In this document: positions 1 through 7,700 of the stretch, piece after piece | Layout: every line of letters starts with the position of its first letter | Position numbering within the stretch: the stretch's first letter is position 1 | Assembly (NCBI GenBank): GCA_964489215.1 | Contig: CAZAYB010000128.1 | Span: forward strand, 1-8,591 | Reading direction: 5' to 3' | DNA from: CAZAYB01 sp964489215 | Lineage (GTDB): Bacteria > Planctomycetota > Phycisphaerae > Sedimentisphaerales > Anaerohalosphaeraceae | Length of the DNA: 8,591 nucleotides | Program-made: the position numbers and the translations under genes | Notes under the pieces: model-generated | The model's input: only the letters and a program-made list of their open reading frames with translations | Database searches by the model: none | Told to the model about the DNA's origin: nothing

Positions 1-1148
1 ACTATCTGCCTGCCCAGCGTGCCAACCGCCTGATAACCCACAAAAAGTATCGTACTTTCATCTTTGTGAATATTGCTTACAAGATGATGCTTGACTCTCC
101 CGCCTGTGCACATTCCCGACCCTGCTATAATCAGAACTGTCCCGTTTATCTGGTTAATGCTCTTGGACTGCTTGGTCGTCCTTGTCATAGTCAGACCGGG
201 AAAATCAAAAGGACTCATACCGTTATTAAGATGCTCACGCATTTCTGCATCCATCATCTCTGGATGTTTCTTGAATACTTCCGTTACACCTATAGCCATT
301 GGACTGTCAAGAAAAGCCATTATATCAGGTATCTTATCCTCTATAAGAAGCTCGTTTAGATAATAAAGGACATCCTGAGCACGTTCTATCGCAAATGATG
401 GCACGATTATATTGCCGCCTGCATTTCTCGTCTGGTTAACAACTTCTGAAAGGTCGCTTTTAATATCTGGATAAGCCTGATGAATCCGGTCTCCGTAAGT
501 CGATTCCATAAGGACATAATCTGCCTCACTGAAATTATAAGGATCGTTAAGCATAGGCCGGTCACATCTGCCGACATCTCCGGAAAAAATAATTGACCTG
601 CTCTTATTGCCGTCACTTACAACTACCTTGATCATTGCAGAACCCAAAATATGACCCGCGTCATGAAAGCAAGCGGTTATCCCCTCTGCAACCTTAACCT
701 CTTTGTCATAGCCGGTAACCTCGAATATATTAAGACTGTTCTCAGCATCCTCAACAGTATACAAAGGCTCCACCGGCCGAGGAGGCGTATAATTAGCACG
801 TTTGTGCCTCTTACGCTTATAAGCGGCATCTTCCTCCTGAAGACTCGCTGCATCAAGCATTACTATCCTCGTTATCTCCGCCGTTGCCGTTGTACAATGA
901 ACAGGCCCTTTAAAACCTTCCCTTACAAGCTTAGGAATAAGACCGCAATGATCTAAATGTGCATGAGTCAAAAGCATTGCATCTATTTGAGAAGGATTGA
1001 CAGGAAAAGGATCCCAGTTTCGGTCCAATAGCTGTCTCTCCTGATACAAACCGCAATCGATAAGAACCTTTTTGCCCATAGCCTCAAGAAGAAACCGGGA
1101 ACCTGTTACATTTTGTGCCGCTCCTAAAAAGCTCAGTTTAATATTCAT
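1..1148 (-). CDS. beta-CASP metallo-beta-lactamase-fold RNA-processing nuclease (YSH1/CPSF-like), C-terminus cut by window edge
   Basis: The minus strand reads open from an ATG at 1148 to the window edge, giving 382 codons without a stop. Motifs seen: N-terminal MNIKLSFLGAAQNVTGSRF; motif 1 LIDCG (D31); motif 2 THAHLDHCG (H62, H64, D66, H67); motif 3 DAGHILGSA (H166); motif 4 FSGDVG (D191); beta-CASP motif A MESTYGDR (E215); and AGSGMCTGGR followed by H354-H355, the usual motif B region. This is the set of metal ligands of two-zinc MBL-fold RNA nucleases of the COG1236 / TTHA0252 / CPSF-73-like family, so cytoplasmic RNA cleavage or trimming is expected. Family members are usually about 450-470 residues, so roughly 80 residues, including the final ligand histidine of motif C, lie outside the window. 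A GGAAGG Shine-Dalgarno sits 6 nt before the ATG (1155-1160). The gene is divergent from the kinase-like gene. Family assignment is firm; the RNA substrate is unknown. Confidence 0.93.
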   Translation of the reverse strand, partial: MNIKLSFLGAAQNVTGSRFLLEAMGKKVLIDCGLYQERQLLDRNWDPFPVNPSQIDAMLLTHAHLDHCGLIPKLVREGFKGPVHCTTATAEITRIVMLDAASLQEEDAAYKRKRHKRANYTPPRPVEPLYTVEDAENSLNIFEVTGYDKEVKVAEGITACFHDAGHILGSAMIKVVVSDGNKSRSIIFSGDVGRCDRPMLNDPYNFSEADYVLMESTYGDRIHQAYPDIKSDLSEVVNQTRNAGGNIIVPSFAIERAQDVLYYLNELLIEDKIPDIMAFLDSPMAIGVTEVFKKHPEMMDAEMREHLNNGMSPFDFPGLTMTRTTKQSKSINQINGTVLIIAGSGMCTGGRVKHHLVSNIHKDESTILFVGYQAVGTLGRQI

Positions 1149-1207
1149 TAACTGCCTTCCAATAACAAAATTTAACCACAAAAAAACTCAATAAACTCGC
1201 AAGGTCT

Positions 1208-1213
1208 ATTATA
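1208..1213 (-). promoter_or_regulatory. -10 box of the MBL nuclease gene
   Basis: Read on the minus strand this is a perfect TATAAT, preceded by TTG. It would place the transcription start near 1201 and a leader of about 50 nt before the ATG at 1148. No convincing -35 hexamer is visible 16-18 nt upstream, so activity would rest on the -10 or on an activator. The surrounding 1149-1406 gap is AT-rich and must hold both divergent promoters. Confidence 0.45.
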
Positions 1214-1300
1214 CAAAAATATGAAATACCTGATATTCATTTTTTCGGTTTTTTGAAATCTGTCCCTGATTAAATGCTGAAAAAAAATTTGAAAAAACAG

Positions 1301-1364
1301 TTATCGGACGTTTTATGGATAAATTAAGCCCACTTTCAAGTTTTCACGAACTTCTGACCGATAA
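1301..1364. repeat. Inverted repeat TTATCGG / CCGATAA with nested hairpin upstream of the kinase-like gene
   Basis: A perfect 7-bp inverted repeat lies at 1301-1307 (TTATCGG) and 1358-1364 (CCGATAA). A second perfect one lies inside it, AAGTT 1338-1342 and AACTT 1349-1353, with a 6-nt loop. The right arm sits just upstream of the best -10 candidate for the gene starting at 1407. It could be an operator or a DNA looping site, or chance in AT-rich DNA. Confidence 0.35.
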
Positions 1365-1380
1365 AAATACGTGCTAAATT
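1352..1380 (+). promoter_or_regulatory. Candidate promoter of the PAS/pseudokinase gene
   Basis: An extended -10 element, TGC-TAAATT, occupies 1372-1380. A very weak -35 (TTCTGA, 1352-1357) lies 17 nt upstream of the TAAATT hexamer. The start of transcription would be about 20 nt before the ribosome binding site. The call rests mostly on the extended -10 and on position. Confidence 0.25.
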
Positions 1381-1406
1381 ATTGATATTCTGTTGGGAGA
1401 AGATGA

Positions 1407-3941
1407 ATGACTAATCTGCTCAAATCCTTATCGCCTAAAGTGCGAGATGATAAAAACTCTGCCGTGGAAGTGCTCAAAGACGAGCAAAAAGCGGAGAAAA
1501 TGCTGAAAAAAATCAAAAACAGGGCAGCAAAACTCAAAATTGAACAGCAAAAGTATAATCAGATGGACAAGGCCCTGGAGTTCTCACGCTCTGAGGCCCA
1601 GCTTTGGAAACAAAACTACGAAACAGTTTTCAACGGTGCTCCCCTCGGTTTCTTCACAGTATTCGAGGACCTCGTAATTAAAGAAGTAAACCCCGCAGGG
1701 GCAAAAATGCTCGGAAAGGATAGGCTCGATATGCTCGGCGAAAGCCTTTCTGACTACGTCGGGTCAAGAAGCAGAGAAAAACTCATCTCCTATTTCGTTA
1801 AAGCTTTCAACGGAATGATCGAACCGGTCGAGATTATGCTCTGCTCAAATAATAATTCCATGTTCCCCGCAAGACTCGAGGCCAGAGTTATAAAGGAAAA
1901 GGCCGATGCGGACCCTTGCTGCCTGTGCGCAATTGTAGATATGACCGAACTTCGAGAGGCTCAGGATGAGATCGAAATTCACAAAAAACAAATCGTTGAC
2001 ATTGAAAAGCAACGCACTGAAAAACTCGAAAAGGTAAAACAAAACCTGCAGCAGAGAATTGACGACCACCAGCAGGGAAAAGAACAGCTCATTGTCGAAA
2101 AGGAAAATCTGCTCGAAGAAATTGAATTACTAAAACACCAAATTGAGCAGTTAAGCCAGAAGTCCGACAAGGCCGCTCAGGAATACTCCAGAACCGAACA
2201 GTCACTGAGAAAACAGCTTGAATACTTCAGAGCACTCTCTAAGAATCAGGGAATTGAACTTGCCAGGGAAAAACAAAAGGCCTCTGAAAACTGCGTGGAA
2301 TCTGACCGCTTAAAAAAGGACCTCTCAAACCAGCAGCAATATTACGAATCACTGGTAAATGAAAGGGACAATGAGCTTACTCAGGTAAGATCCCTCCTGG
2401 ATGAAAAATCTCAGCAGAAGGATCAACTGCAAAATAAGATGCAGAGCAAAATTGATGAACTGCGAGAACAGTTAGAGGAAAAAAATGCACAGCTCGAAGC
2501 GGTAAGGAAAAAACTTGCCGAATCAAAAACGGAACTTGAGGACACCGCCCATCAGCTCAGGACACAAATTGACAGAATCAGAAACGAAAAACAGGACACC
2601 GCCCGCGAACTCGCAAAAGCAAACAAGCAAATCGAGGTCAGCATCCACAATCACAAAAAGCAGGTCGATGAAATCACTGAACAAAGGGACCATCTCGACA
2701 ACCTGCTCAAAGGCGTAAATACTGAACTTAAAAACGTCGAAAAACAGCTCGCTGACACCAGACAGCAAAGCGAAAAAACCAAAAAACAGCTGCTCTCACA
2801 AAAGGACAACCTGAATGACCAGATCGACAGCCTCAATTCTGAACTTATAAACGCAAACGAAAGACTTGCAGCAAAAACACAGGAAAGCACACGAATACAG
2901 AACGAACTGGAAAGTCAGAGAGATCATTTCAGAAATCTTGTAACACACCAGACAGATGAGATAGAAAGACTAAACGCAAGACTGCAAAGAGAAACTCTCC
3001 AGGCAAAGCAGACACAAAAACAGCTTACCGAACAGAGAGACGAACTTACTCACCAGGTCCAGTCTCAAACTCAGCAGATTGATAACCTCACCGCTGAACT
3101 TAAAAACACAAAACAGTCTTTCCAGAAACTCACCGAAGCACTTAACGAGCAGCAAAAAAGATCTGAAAAGAAAATCGCAGAAATGGAATCTGCCCTTGGC
3201 GTAAGAAACAGTGAGCTTGAGAGAGTAACTTCAATAGCAGCAAAAACTCTCCGTCCGCCGGTCGTAGGCGTAAATAAATGCAGCAGTCAGCTGGACGATC
3301 TCTTTACTCGGGTCGCACACGTGCTTAAGGAAACATCACCGGATAACGAACTTGTTGAAAAACTCGCAAACGCCGGCATGATTGAAGCAGTAGAGCTTTT
3401 CGATAACATGCGCGCATGTGTATCACAAATGAACCTTGCTCTCGATGGACTGTTAAAGGTCGAAAGGGTCGAAAGCACTAAAGTCGCAAAAAAAACCGTA
3501 GATGTAACTCACCTCACAGAGCAGATACTCGAAAATAAAAGGGAAATACTCGAAGAAAGAATGCTGACCGTCGAACTTGAAGCTCTGCCCAAATGCGTCG
3601 CAGACCCCCGCGGATTACAGCAAATTTTCGAACAGCTTATTGACAACGCAATTAAATACCGCAAGCCTGATACTCCCGGAGCAATACTAATAAGCGGCTG
3701 GCACGCAGATGACGAAGTAATTTATTGCGTTGCAGATGATGGACTTGGAATACCTGCCAACGAACATGACAAAGCATTTGCCATGTTCGCCAGAATTCAC
3801 GAAGACATCGCACCAGGCTCAGGACTGGGACTGGCAATTGTCAGAAGGATCATCGACCGCCACAAAGGAAGAACTGGGCTCGATTCCGAACCCGGAAAGG
3901 GAAGTAAATTCTACTTCTCCATACCAGCTGTGCAGGAATAA
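1407..3941 (+). CDS. PAS / long coiled-coil / histidine-kinase-like protein lacking the phosphoacceptor histidine (pseudokinase)
   Basis: 844 residues, no signal peptide or membrane helix, so probably cytoplasmic. Order: charged helix (about 20-68); PAS domain (about 68-183, core NGAPLGFFTV, EVNPAGAKMLG, closing CAIVDMTELREAQ); coiled coil (about 184-610); DHp-like helices (about 605-690); HATPase_c (about 735-842). The ATPase side is complete: N box N747 in LIDNAIKYR, G1 DDGLGI (D778, G779, G781), F box FAMFAR, G2 GSGLGL (804-809). The H box reads AAKTLRPPV where relatives have ASHELRTPL, so K613 (codon AAA, 3243-3245) replaces the phosphorylated His. The DHp and ATPase otherwise resemble the bacteriophytochrome-type kinase class. 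ATP binding is likely; autophosphorylation by the usual route is not. GGGAG at 1395-1399 lies 7 nt before ATG 1407; the ATG at 1403 is out of frame. The gene is monocistronic, ending at a terminator, with no response regulator in view. Ligand and partner are unknown. Confidence 0.88.
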   Translation: MTNLLKSLSPKVRDDKNSAVEVLKDEQKAEKMLKKIKNRAAKLKIEQQKYNQMDKALEFSRSEAQLWKQNYETVFNGAPLGFFTVFEDLVIKEVNPAGAKMLGKDRLDMLGESLSDYVGSRSREKLISYFVKAFNGMIEPVEIMLCSNNNSMFPARLEARVIKEKADADPCCLCAIVDMTELREAQDEIEIHKKQIVDIEKQRTEKLEKVKQNLQQRIDDHQQGKEQLIVEKENLLEEIELLKHQIEQLSQKSDKAAQEYSRTEQSLRKQLEYFRALSKNQGIELAREKQKASENCVESDRLKKDLSNQQQYYESLVNERDNELTQVRSLLDEKSQQKDQLQNKMQSKIDELREQLEEKNAQLEAVRKKLAESKTELEDTAHQLRTQIDRIRNEKQDTARELAKANKQIEVSIHNHKKQVDEITEQRDHLDNLLKGVNTELKNVEKQLADTRQQSEKTKKQLLSQKDNLNDQIDSLNSELINANERLAAKTQESTRIQNELESQRDHFRNLVTHQTDEIERLNARLQRETLQAKQTQKQLTEQRDELTHQVQSQTQQIDNLTAELKNTKQSFQKLTEALNEQQKRSEKKIAEMESALGVRNSELERVTSIAAKTLRPPVVGVNKCSSQLDDLFTRVAHVLKETSPDNELVEKLANAGMIEAVELFDNMRACVSQMNLALDGLLKVERVESTKVAKKTVDVTHLTEQILENKREILEERMLTVELEALPKCVADPRGLQQIFEQLIDNAIKYRKPDTPGAILISGWHADDEVIYCVADDGLGIPANEHDKAFAMFARIHEDIAPGSGLGLAIVRRIIDRHKGRTGLDSEPGKGSKFYFSIPAVQE
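1974..3143 (+). repeat. Ten tandem 117-bp (39-residue) coiled-coil units inside the pseudokinase gene
   Basis: Residues 190-579 can be laid out as ten consecutive 39-residue units starting at 190, 229, 268, 307, 346, 385, 424, 463, 502 and 541, without gaps. The last four are clearest, opening TEQRD, LSQKD, ESQRD and TEQRD. In all ten units position 7 is L/I/F/Y, position 18 is L/I and position 39 is L/I/M; position 25 is L/I in eight. The spacing 7 to 18 is 11 residues and the rest is in multiples of 7, so each unit equals four heptads plus one hendecad. The units have diverged strongly at DNA level. Alignment was done by eye. Confidence 0.7.
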
Positions 3942-3961
3942 AAAGCTTAGTTAGATTATCC

Positions 3962-4005
3962 GGGCAGGTTGTCTTTTAATATTCAACCTGTCCTTTATTT
4001 ATTTT
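3962..4005 (+). terminator. Rho-independent terminator of the pseudokinase gene
   Basis: The stem GGGCAGGTTG (3962-3971) pairs with CAACCTGTCC (3984-3993): ten base pairs including one G-U, around a 12-nt AT-rich loop. A T-rich tract interrupted by single A residues follows (3994-4005). It lies 21 nt after the TAA and separates this gene from the sigma-factor operon. Confidence 0.85.
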
Positions 4006-4080
4006 CACAAAAAAATCTACTTTTCCCCGTTTTTTTGTAACATATATCATCTCCGCGCATTTTAATATATGAAAGCTTTA

Positions 4081-4146
4081 AAGGGTAAAACGGTTCACTT
4101 GTCAGGCTAAATAAAATTTTACTCGTGCCCTGAACTCAAAACCCTT
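4081..4146 (+). promoter_or_regulatory. Nested stem-loops in the presumed leader of the sigma-factor operon
   Basis: An outer stem AAGGGT (4081-4086) / ACCCTT (4141-4146) encloses an inner stem GTTCA (4093-4097) / TGAAC (4131-4135). A competing stem TCAGG (4102-4106) / CCTGA (4129-4133) shares bases with the inner one, so only one can form. The loop holds the palindrome TAAAATTTTA (4112-4121). The rest of the 4006-4195 gap is AT-rich, and no convincing sigma-70 promoter was found in it (TTGTCA at 4099-4104 has no -10 at the right distance). The element could be an RNA control structure, an operator, or chance. Confidence 0.35.
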
Positions 4147-4195
4147 ACATAGCTATTCAGAAAATGTTGAAAATCGGCCGTTTTTTAGAATATTG

Positions 4196-4747
4196 ATGAC
4201 TGATAATAACTTAAAAAAATATAACAGACTACAGAAGCTCTCCAGCATTGAAACAATATACAATGAAAACTACCTCTGCATCTACAGATATTGCTGCAAA
4301 AGGCTTTTCTGTAGAACTGCTGCAGAAGACGTAACCGCCTCCGTATTTCTGTCAGTTACAAAAAATATGCATACTTTCAATGGACAAACGGATCAGCAAT
4401 TGAAAAACTGGCTTTATAAAATAGCCTCAAATCAGGCAAACGAATATCTTCGAAAAAAAAAGAGACGTGAGAAAATTTTGCAGGAAGTTTTCAAAATAAC
4501 CCAGCAACCAAAAAATAATGATCACAATAATGACAACTCAAATTCAGAATGGGCAAAACTTTACCAGGCAATATCTAAGCTCAAAACTTCCGACCAGACA
4601 CTGCTTACTCTTAGATTTTTCGAGTCTCTGGATTATGCGCAGATAGCACAGATATTGAAAAAACGTCCAGCAGCCCTCAGAATAAGATGTCACAGGGCGC
4701 TGAAAAAACTAAGAAAATTAATGCAGGGCTGCTCACTGGAGATTTAA
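4196..4747 (+). CDS. ECF-type RNA polymerase sigma factor (sigma-70 family)
   Basis: 183 residues from ATG 4196; an in-frame TTG at 4193 is immediately upstream, but ATG is preferred. Sigma region 2 spans about 21-91: YNENYLCIYRYC, the AAEDVTASVFLSV helix, then NWLYKIASNQANEYLRKKKRRE, the -10-recognition part. A short Asn/Asp-rich linker follows (about 104-117). Region 4 spans about 118-175: LYQAISKLKTSDQTLLTLRF and the helix-turn-helix LDYAQIAQILKKRPAALRIRCHRALKKLR. Region 3 is absent, as expected for group 4 sigma factors. It should direct RNA polymerase to a small regulon, probably including its own operon. Four cysteines (28, 33, 34, 39) cluster in region 2.1, which is unusual. No clear Shine-Dalgarno precedes the start. 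The stop is separated by one base from the next ATG, indicating translational coupling to the membrane protein, its likely regulator. Confidence 0.9.
   Translation: MTDNNLKKYNRLQKLSSIETIYNENYLCIYRYCCKRLFCRTAAEDVTASVFLSVTKNMHTFNGQTDQQLKNWLYKIASNQANEYLRKKKRREKILQEVFKITQQPKNNDHNNDNSNSEWAKLYQAISKLKTSDQTLLTLRFFESLDYAQIAQILKKRPAALRIRCHRALKKLRKLMQGCSLEI
4738..4741 (+). promoter_or_regulatory. Ribosome binding site of the membrane protein, inside the sigma-factor gene
   Basis: GGAG lies within the last codons of the sigma-factor gene, 7 nt before ATG 4749. It fixes that start, and with the one-base intergenic gap it supports coupled translation of the pair. Confidence 0.6.
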
Positions 4748-4748
4748 T

Positions 4749-7700
4749 ATGTTCTCAAATGAAAAGCAATTTAAAGAATACATTTCAAAGATTGAAATTG
4801 ACGACCAGCCCCGTCACTCTCACAGGCAAAAACTCTGGAAACAGATTCAGAATTCTTTTGATTCAAAAAAATCACAAACCATAATCCCGGAAAAACTTAC
4901 AAGATTCATAAATATAAAAACTGCTGCCCTCGCCGCTGCTGTTATCATATCTCTCGCCCTGACAGCAATTATATTCATAAATACATCAGGCAAAGATCTT
5001 ACCGACCGGGACACCTTCGCAGACGACCACCAAAACACCGGTTCTGTATCACCGGATACCGAAACAGGACCAGACCTTGACATTGTAAAAAATCTCTACA
5101 TCGCAAAAGACCTCCCCGGCCTGATAGATATACTCAAAACAGGCTCAAGCCCTCAAAAACTCCTCGCCGCACATTATCTTTCTCTTATTGGCAACGAATC
5201 TGCTCTAAACGCACTAAACCTTGCCGCAAAAAATACTGACATACCTTCAGCTCAAAAAATATTCACAAAAGCCGCTGAAACAATACAAAACCGTATAGGC
5301 CAAAACCCTAACCCCGACGAACCTAACATCCCCGAAAATATACAGTCTCTCGCCCCCCGAATACCCACCGAACCAAACAATCCCTCAAAGCAGGAAATTA
5401 CTATACCTGAAAATGCAATGAAACTGTCAATTACACAAGAACAAACCAATCTGCCCCTACCCGATGTACTCATAAAAACTAACATAGATAACAAAAAAAG
5501 CCAGTACAATACCGATCAAAAAGGCATTGCTTACATTGACCTTGGCGAAAATAAAATAAACTATATGAGCCTGACATTCAGTAAGCCCTCTTATGTGCCG
5601 ATGCAGATTTCATGGCGAAAAAATATGGGAGATACTATCCCTCAGCATTTCAATGTCAAGCTGAAAAAAGGAACCAAAATAGGTGGCACCGTTCTAAATG
5701 AAGCACATGAGCCTATCGAAGGAGCAACTGTTTACCTAAGAGCTAATGCAGATCAAAAACCAGGTCAGTTAAATATCCGCATAGATGATCACCCCGTAAA
5801 AACTGACTCTAAGGGTAAATGGGTCTGTGATATCTTGCCGCAAGACCCCGCTCAATACAACCTCGCTATTAAATTCACACACCCTGATTACGCCGATGAC
5901 CCAACATACAGATGGCAGGGCAGTTTACCTGGTTTCGAAAAACTTTACGATATGACTGCAGTTTTCTATATGAAAAAAGGTTTTGATGTAACCGGATATG
6001 TCTATGACCAAAACGGCGACCCAATCCCCAAAGCCTCACTGCTCACTGGCGATAGCAGATATTCCCAGGAACCAAAAACTGCAACTGACAAAGATGGGAA
6101 ATTTATATTTAAAAACTCCCAGTCCCGCCTGGTGATATTAACAGTCCAGGCAAAAGGATTTGCGCCGCAGATAGCTCAATTCCACGCAGCTCCGGATAAC
6201 TGCAATATAGACTTCTATCTTGAACCAGGCTATACCATTAAAGGCAGGGTAATAGACACTGATGGAAAACCAATACCAGGCGTTCATTTCAACCCAGACG
6301 AATGGCAAGGTTTCAGAACTATAAACCACCGCGGCATAACCGACAAAAACGGAGAGTTTATATGGGATCAGGCACCTCCTGATGAAGTACTGATGGACTT
6401 CTACAAGCAGGGGTACATGTCCGAAAGAGAAGTTCCAATGTCCCCTTCACAGGATATTTACGAAGTTGTAATGTACCCCCAGCTGAATATAAGCGGAACC
6501 GTTACCGATGCCGAAACTAAAAAGCCCATAAAGAATTTTACAATTACAAAAGGAATCAAATGGAATAACAATGACAATATATATTGGCAGCATGGCTATG
6601 GAAATGTAATGGATTTCAAAGATGGTTCTTATTCAATAACATTTTCTTATCCATATCCCGGTCATGCACTTAAAATAGAAGCTAAAGGCTTCCTAACTGA
6701 CCAATCAGATATTTTCGATAGTTACGAAGGTAACGTTAAATTTGATTTTCAGCTGGAAAAAGGTTCTTTTCAATTTGAAGCTTTGGTCCTTCTGCCTGAC
6801 GGCTCCACACCCGCCAAAAATGCAAAAGTATACCTTCCAACTTCATCAGCCTCACTTCAGATACAAAACGGCTATGTAAGACACAGTGCTGGTACTTCAA
6901 ACTTTCAAACAAATCAAAAGGGAATATTCACATTAAACTTACCGTCCCGGAACTGCTTGATAGTTGCCCTTCACGAAAAGGGATTTGCATGGATCCAGGA
7001 AGACCACTTTGAACAGGACCCTGTTATCGTCCTTGAAAAATGGGGCAAAGTTAAGGGCACTCTATACGTGGGAAATAAACCAGGAATTAACGAAAATATT
7101 AAACTCTACCCTGACCTTCAATGGACACACCTGCCCGATAAACCTCGTTTTCATGCTTTCTATGAGACCGTTACCGATCAAAATGGTGAATTTATACTGA
7201 ACCGAATAATACCTGGGCCCGCAAAAATCAGCAGAATAAAAATAATTGACATGGGCACCTTGCGCAAGCATATCCCCCTGTTATCAAAAAATATAAAAGT
7301 CCTGCCGGGACGAACCGCCGAAGTTGTAATTGGCGGTAACGGTATCGCAATAGAGGGCCGGTTACTATCGCCCGCTGGCTTCGATGACTTAGACTGGACA
7401 ATGGCTGATGCCTCAATATCCACAAAAGTTGATTTAACTGTATCAGATTATTCCCAAACTCAATGGCCCCTGCCTGAAGATTATGATTCCATGACATTTG
7501 AACAGGTAATGCAATGGTATAAAGAGTGGAACCAGAGCCCGGAAGGTAAACAATTTATAGAAAAAATCAACAAAAACTACCGCCGGGATACAAATAAAGA
7601 AAGAAAACATTTCTCAGTACCAATAGAACACGACGGCTCTTTCCACATCGATGACATTCCGCCAGGCGAGTATCTCTTTGATGTAAAGGTTTACGCAAGG

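Noticed and set aside
66..956. Plus-strand and other-frame open frames at 66-363, 407-616 and 651-956
   Set aside because: They lie over the minus-strand nuclease frame, which carries all the family motifs; their own products have no recognisable features.
1845..3478. Several minus-strand open frames of 60-80 codons under the coiled-coil gene
   Set aside because: They are shadows of a gene rich in Lys, Glu and Gln codons, giving Ser/Phe/Leu-rich nonsense with no ribosome sites.
4035..4068. TTGTAA plus TAATAT as a sigma-operon promoter
   Set aside because: The spacing is 22 nt, too long for a standard sigma-70 promoter.
4193..4195. TTG start for the sigma factor
   Set aside because: It is directly followed by an ATG in the same frame; ATG is the more likely start and the difference is one residue.
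4281..4312. Zinc-finger or zinc anti-sigma signature in the sigma factor
   Set aside because: The cysteines do not follow HxxxCxxC or a paired CxxC spacing and lie inside the region 2 helix.
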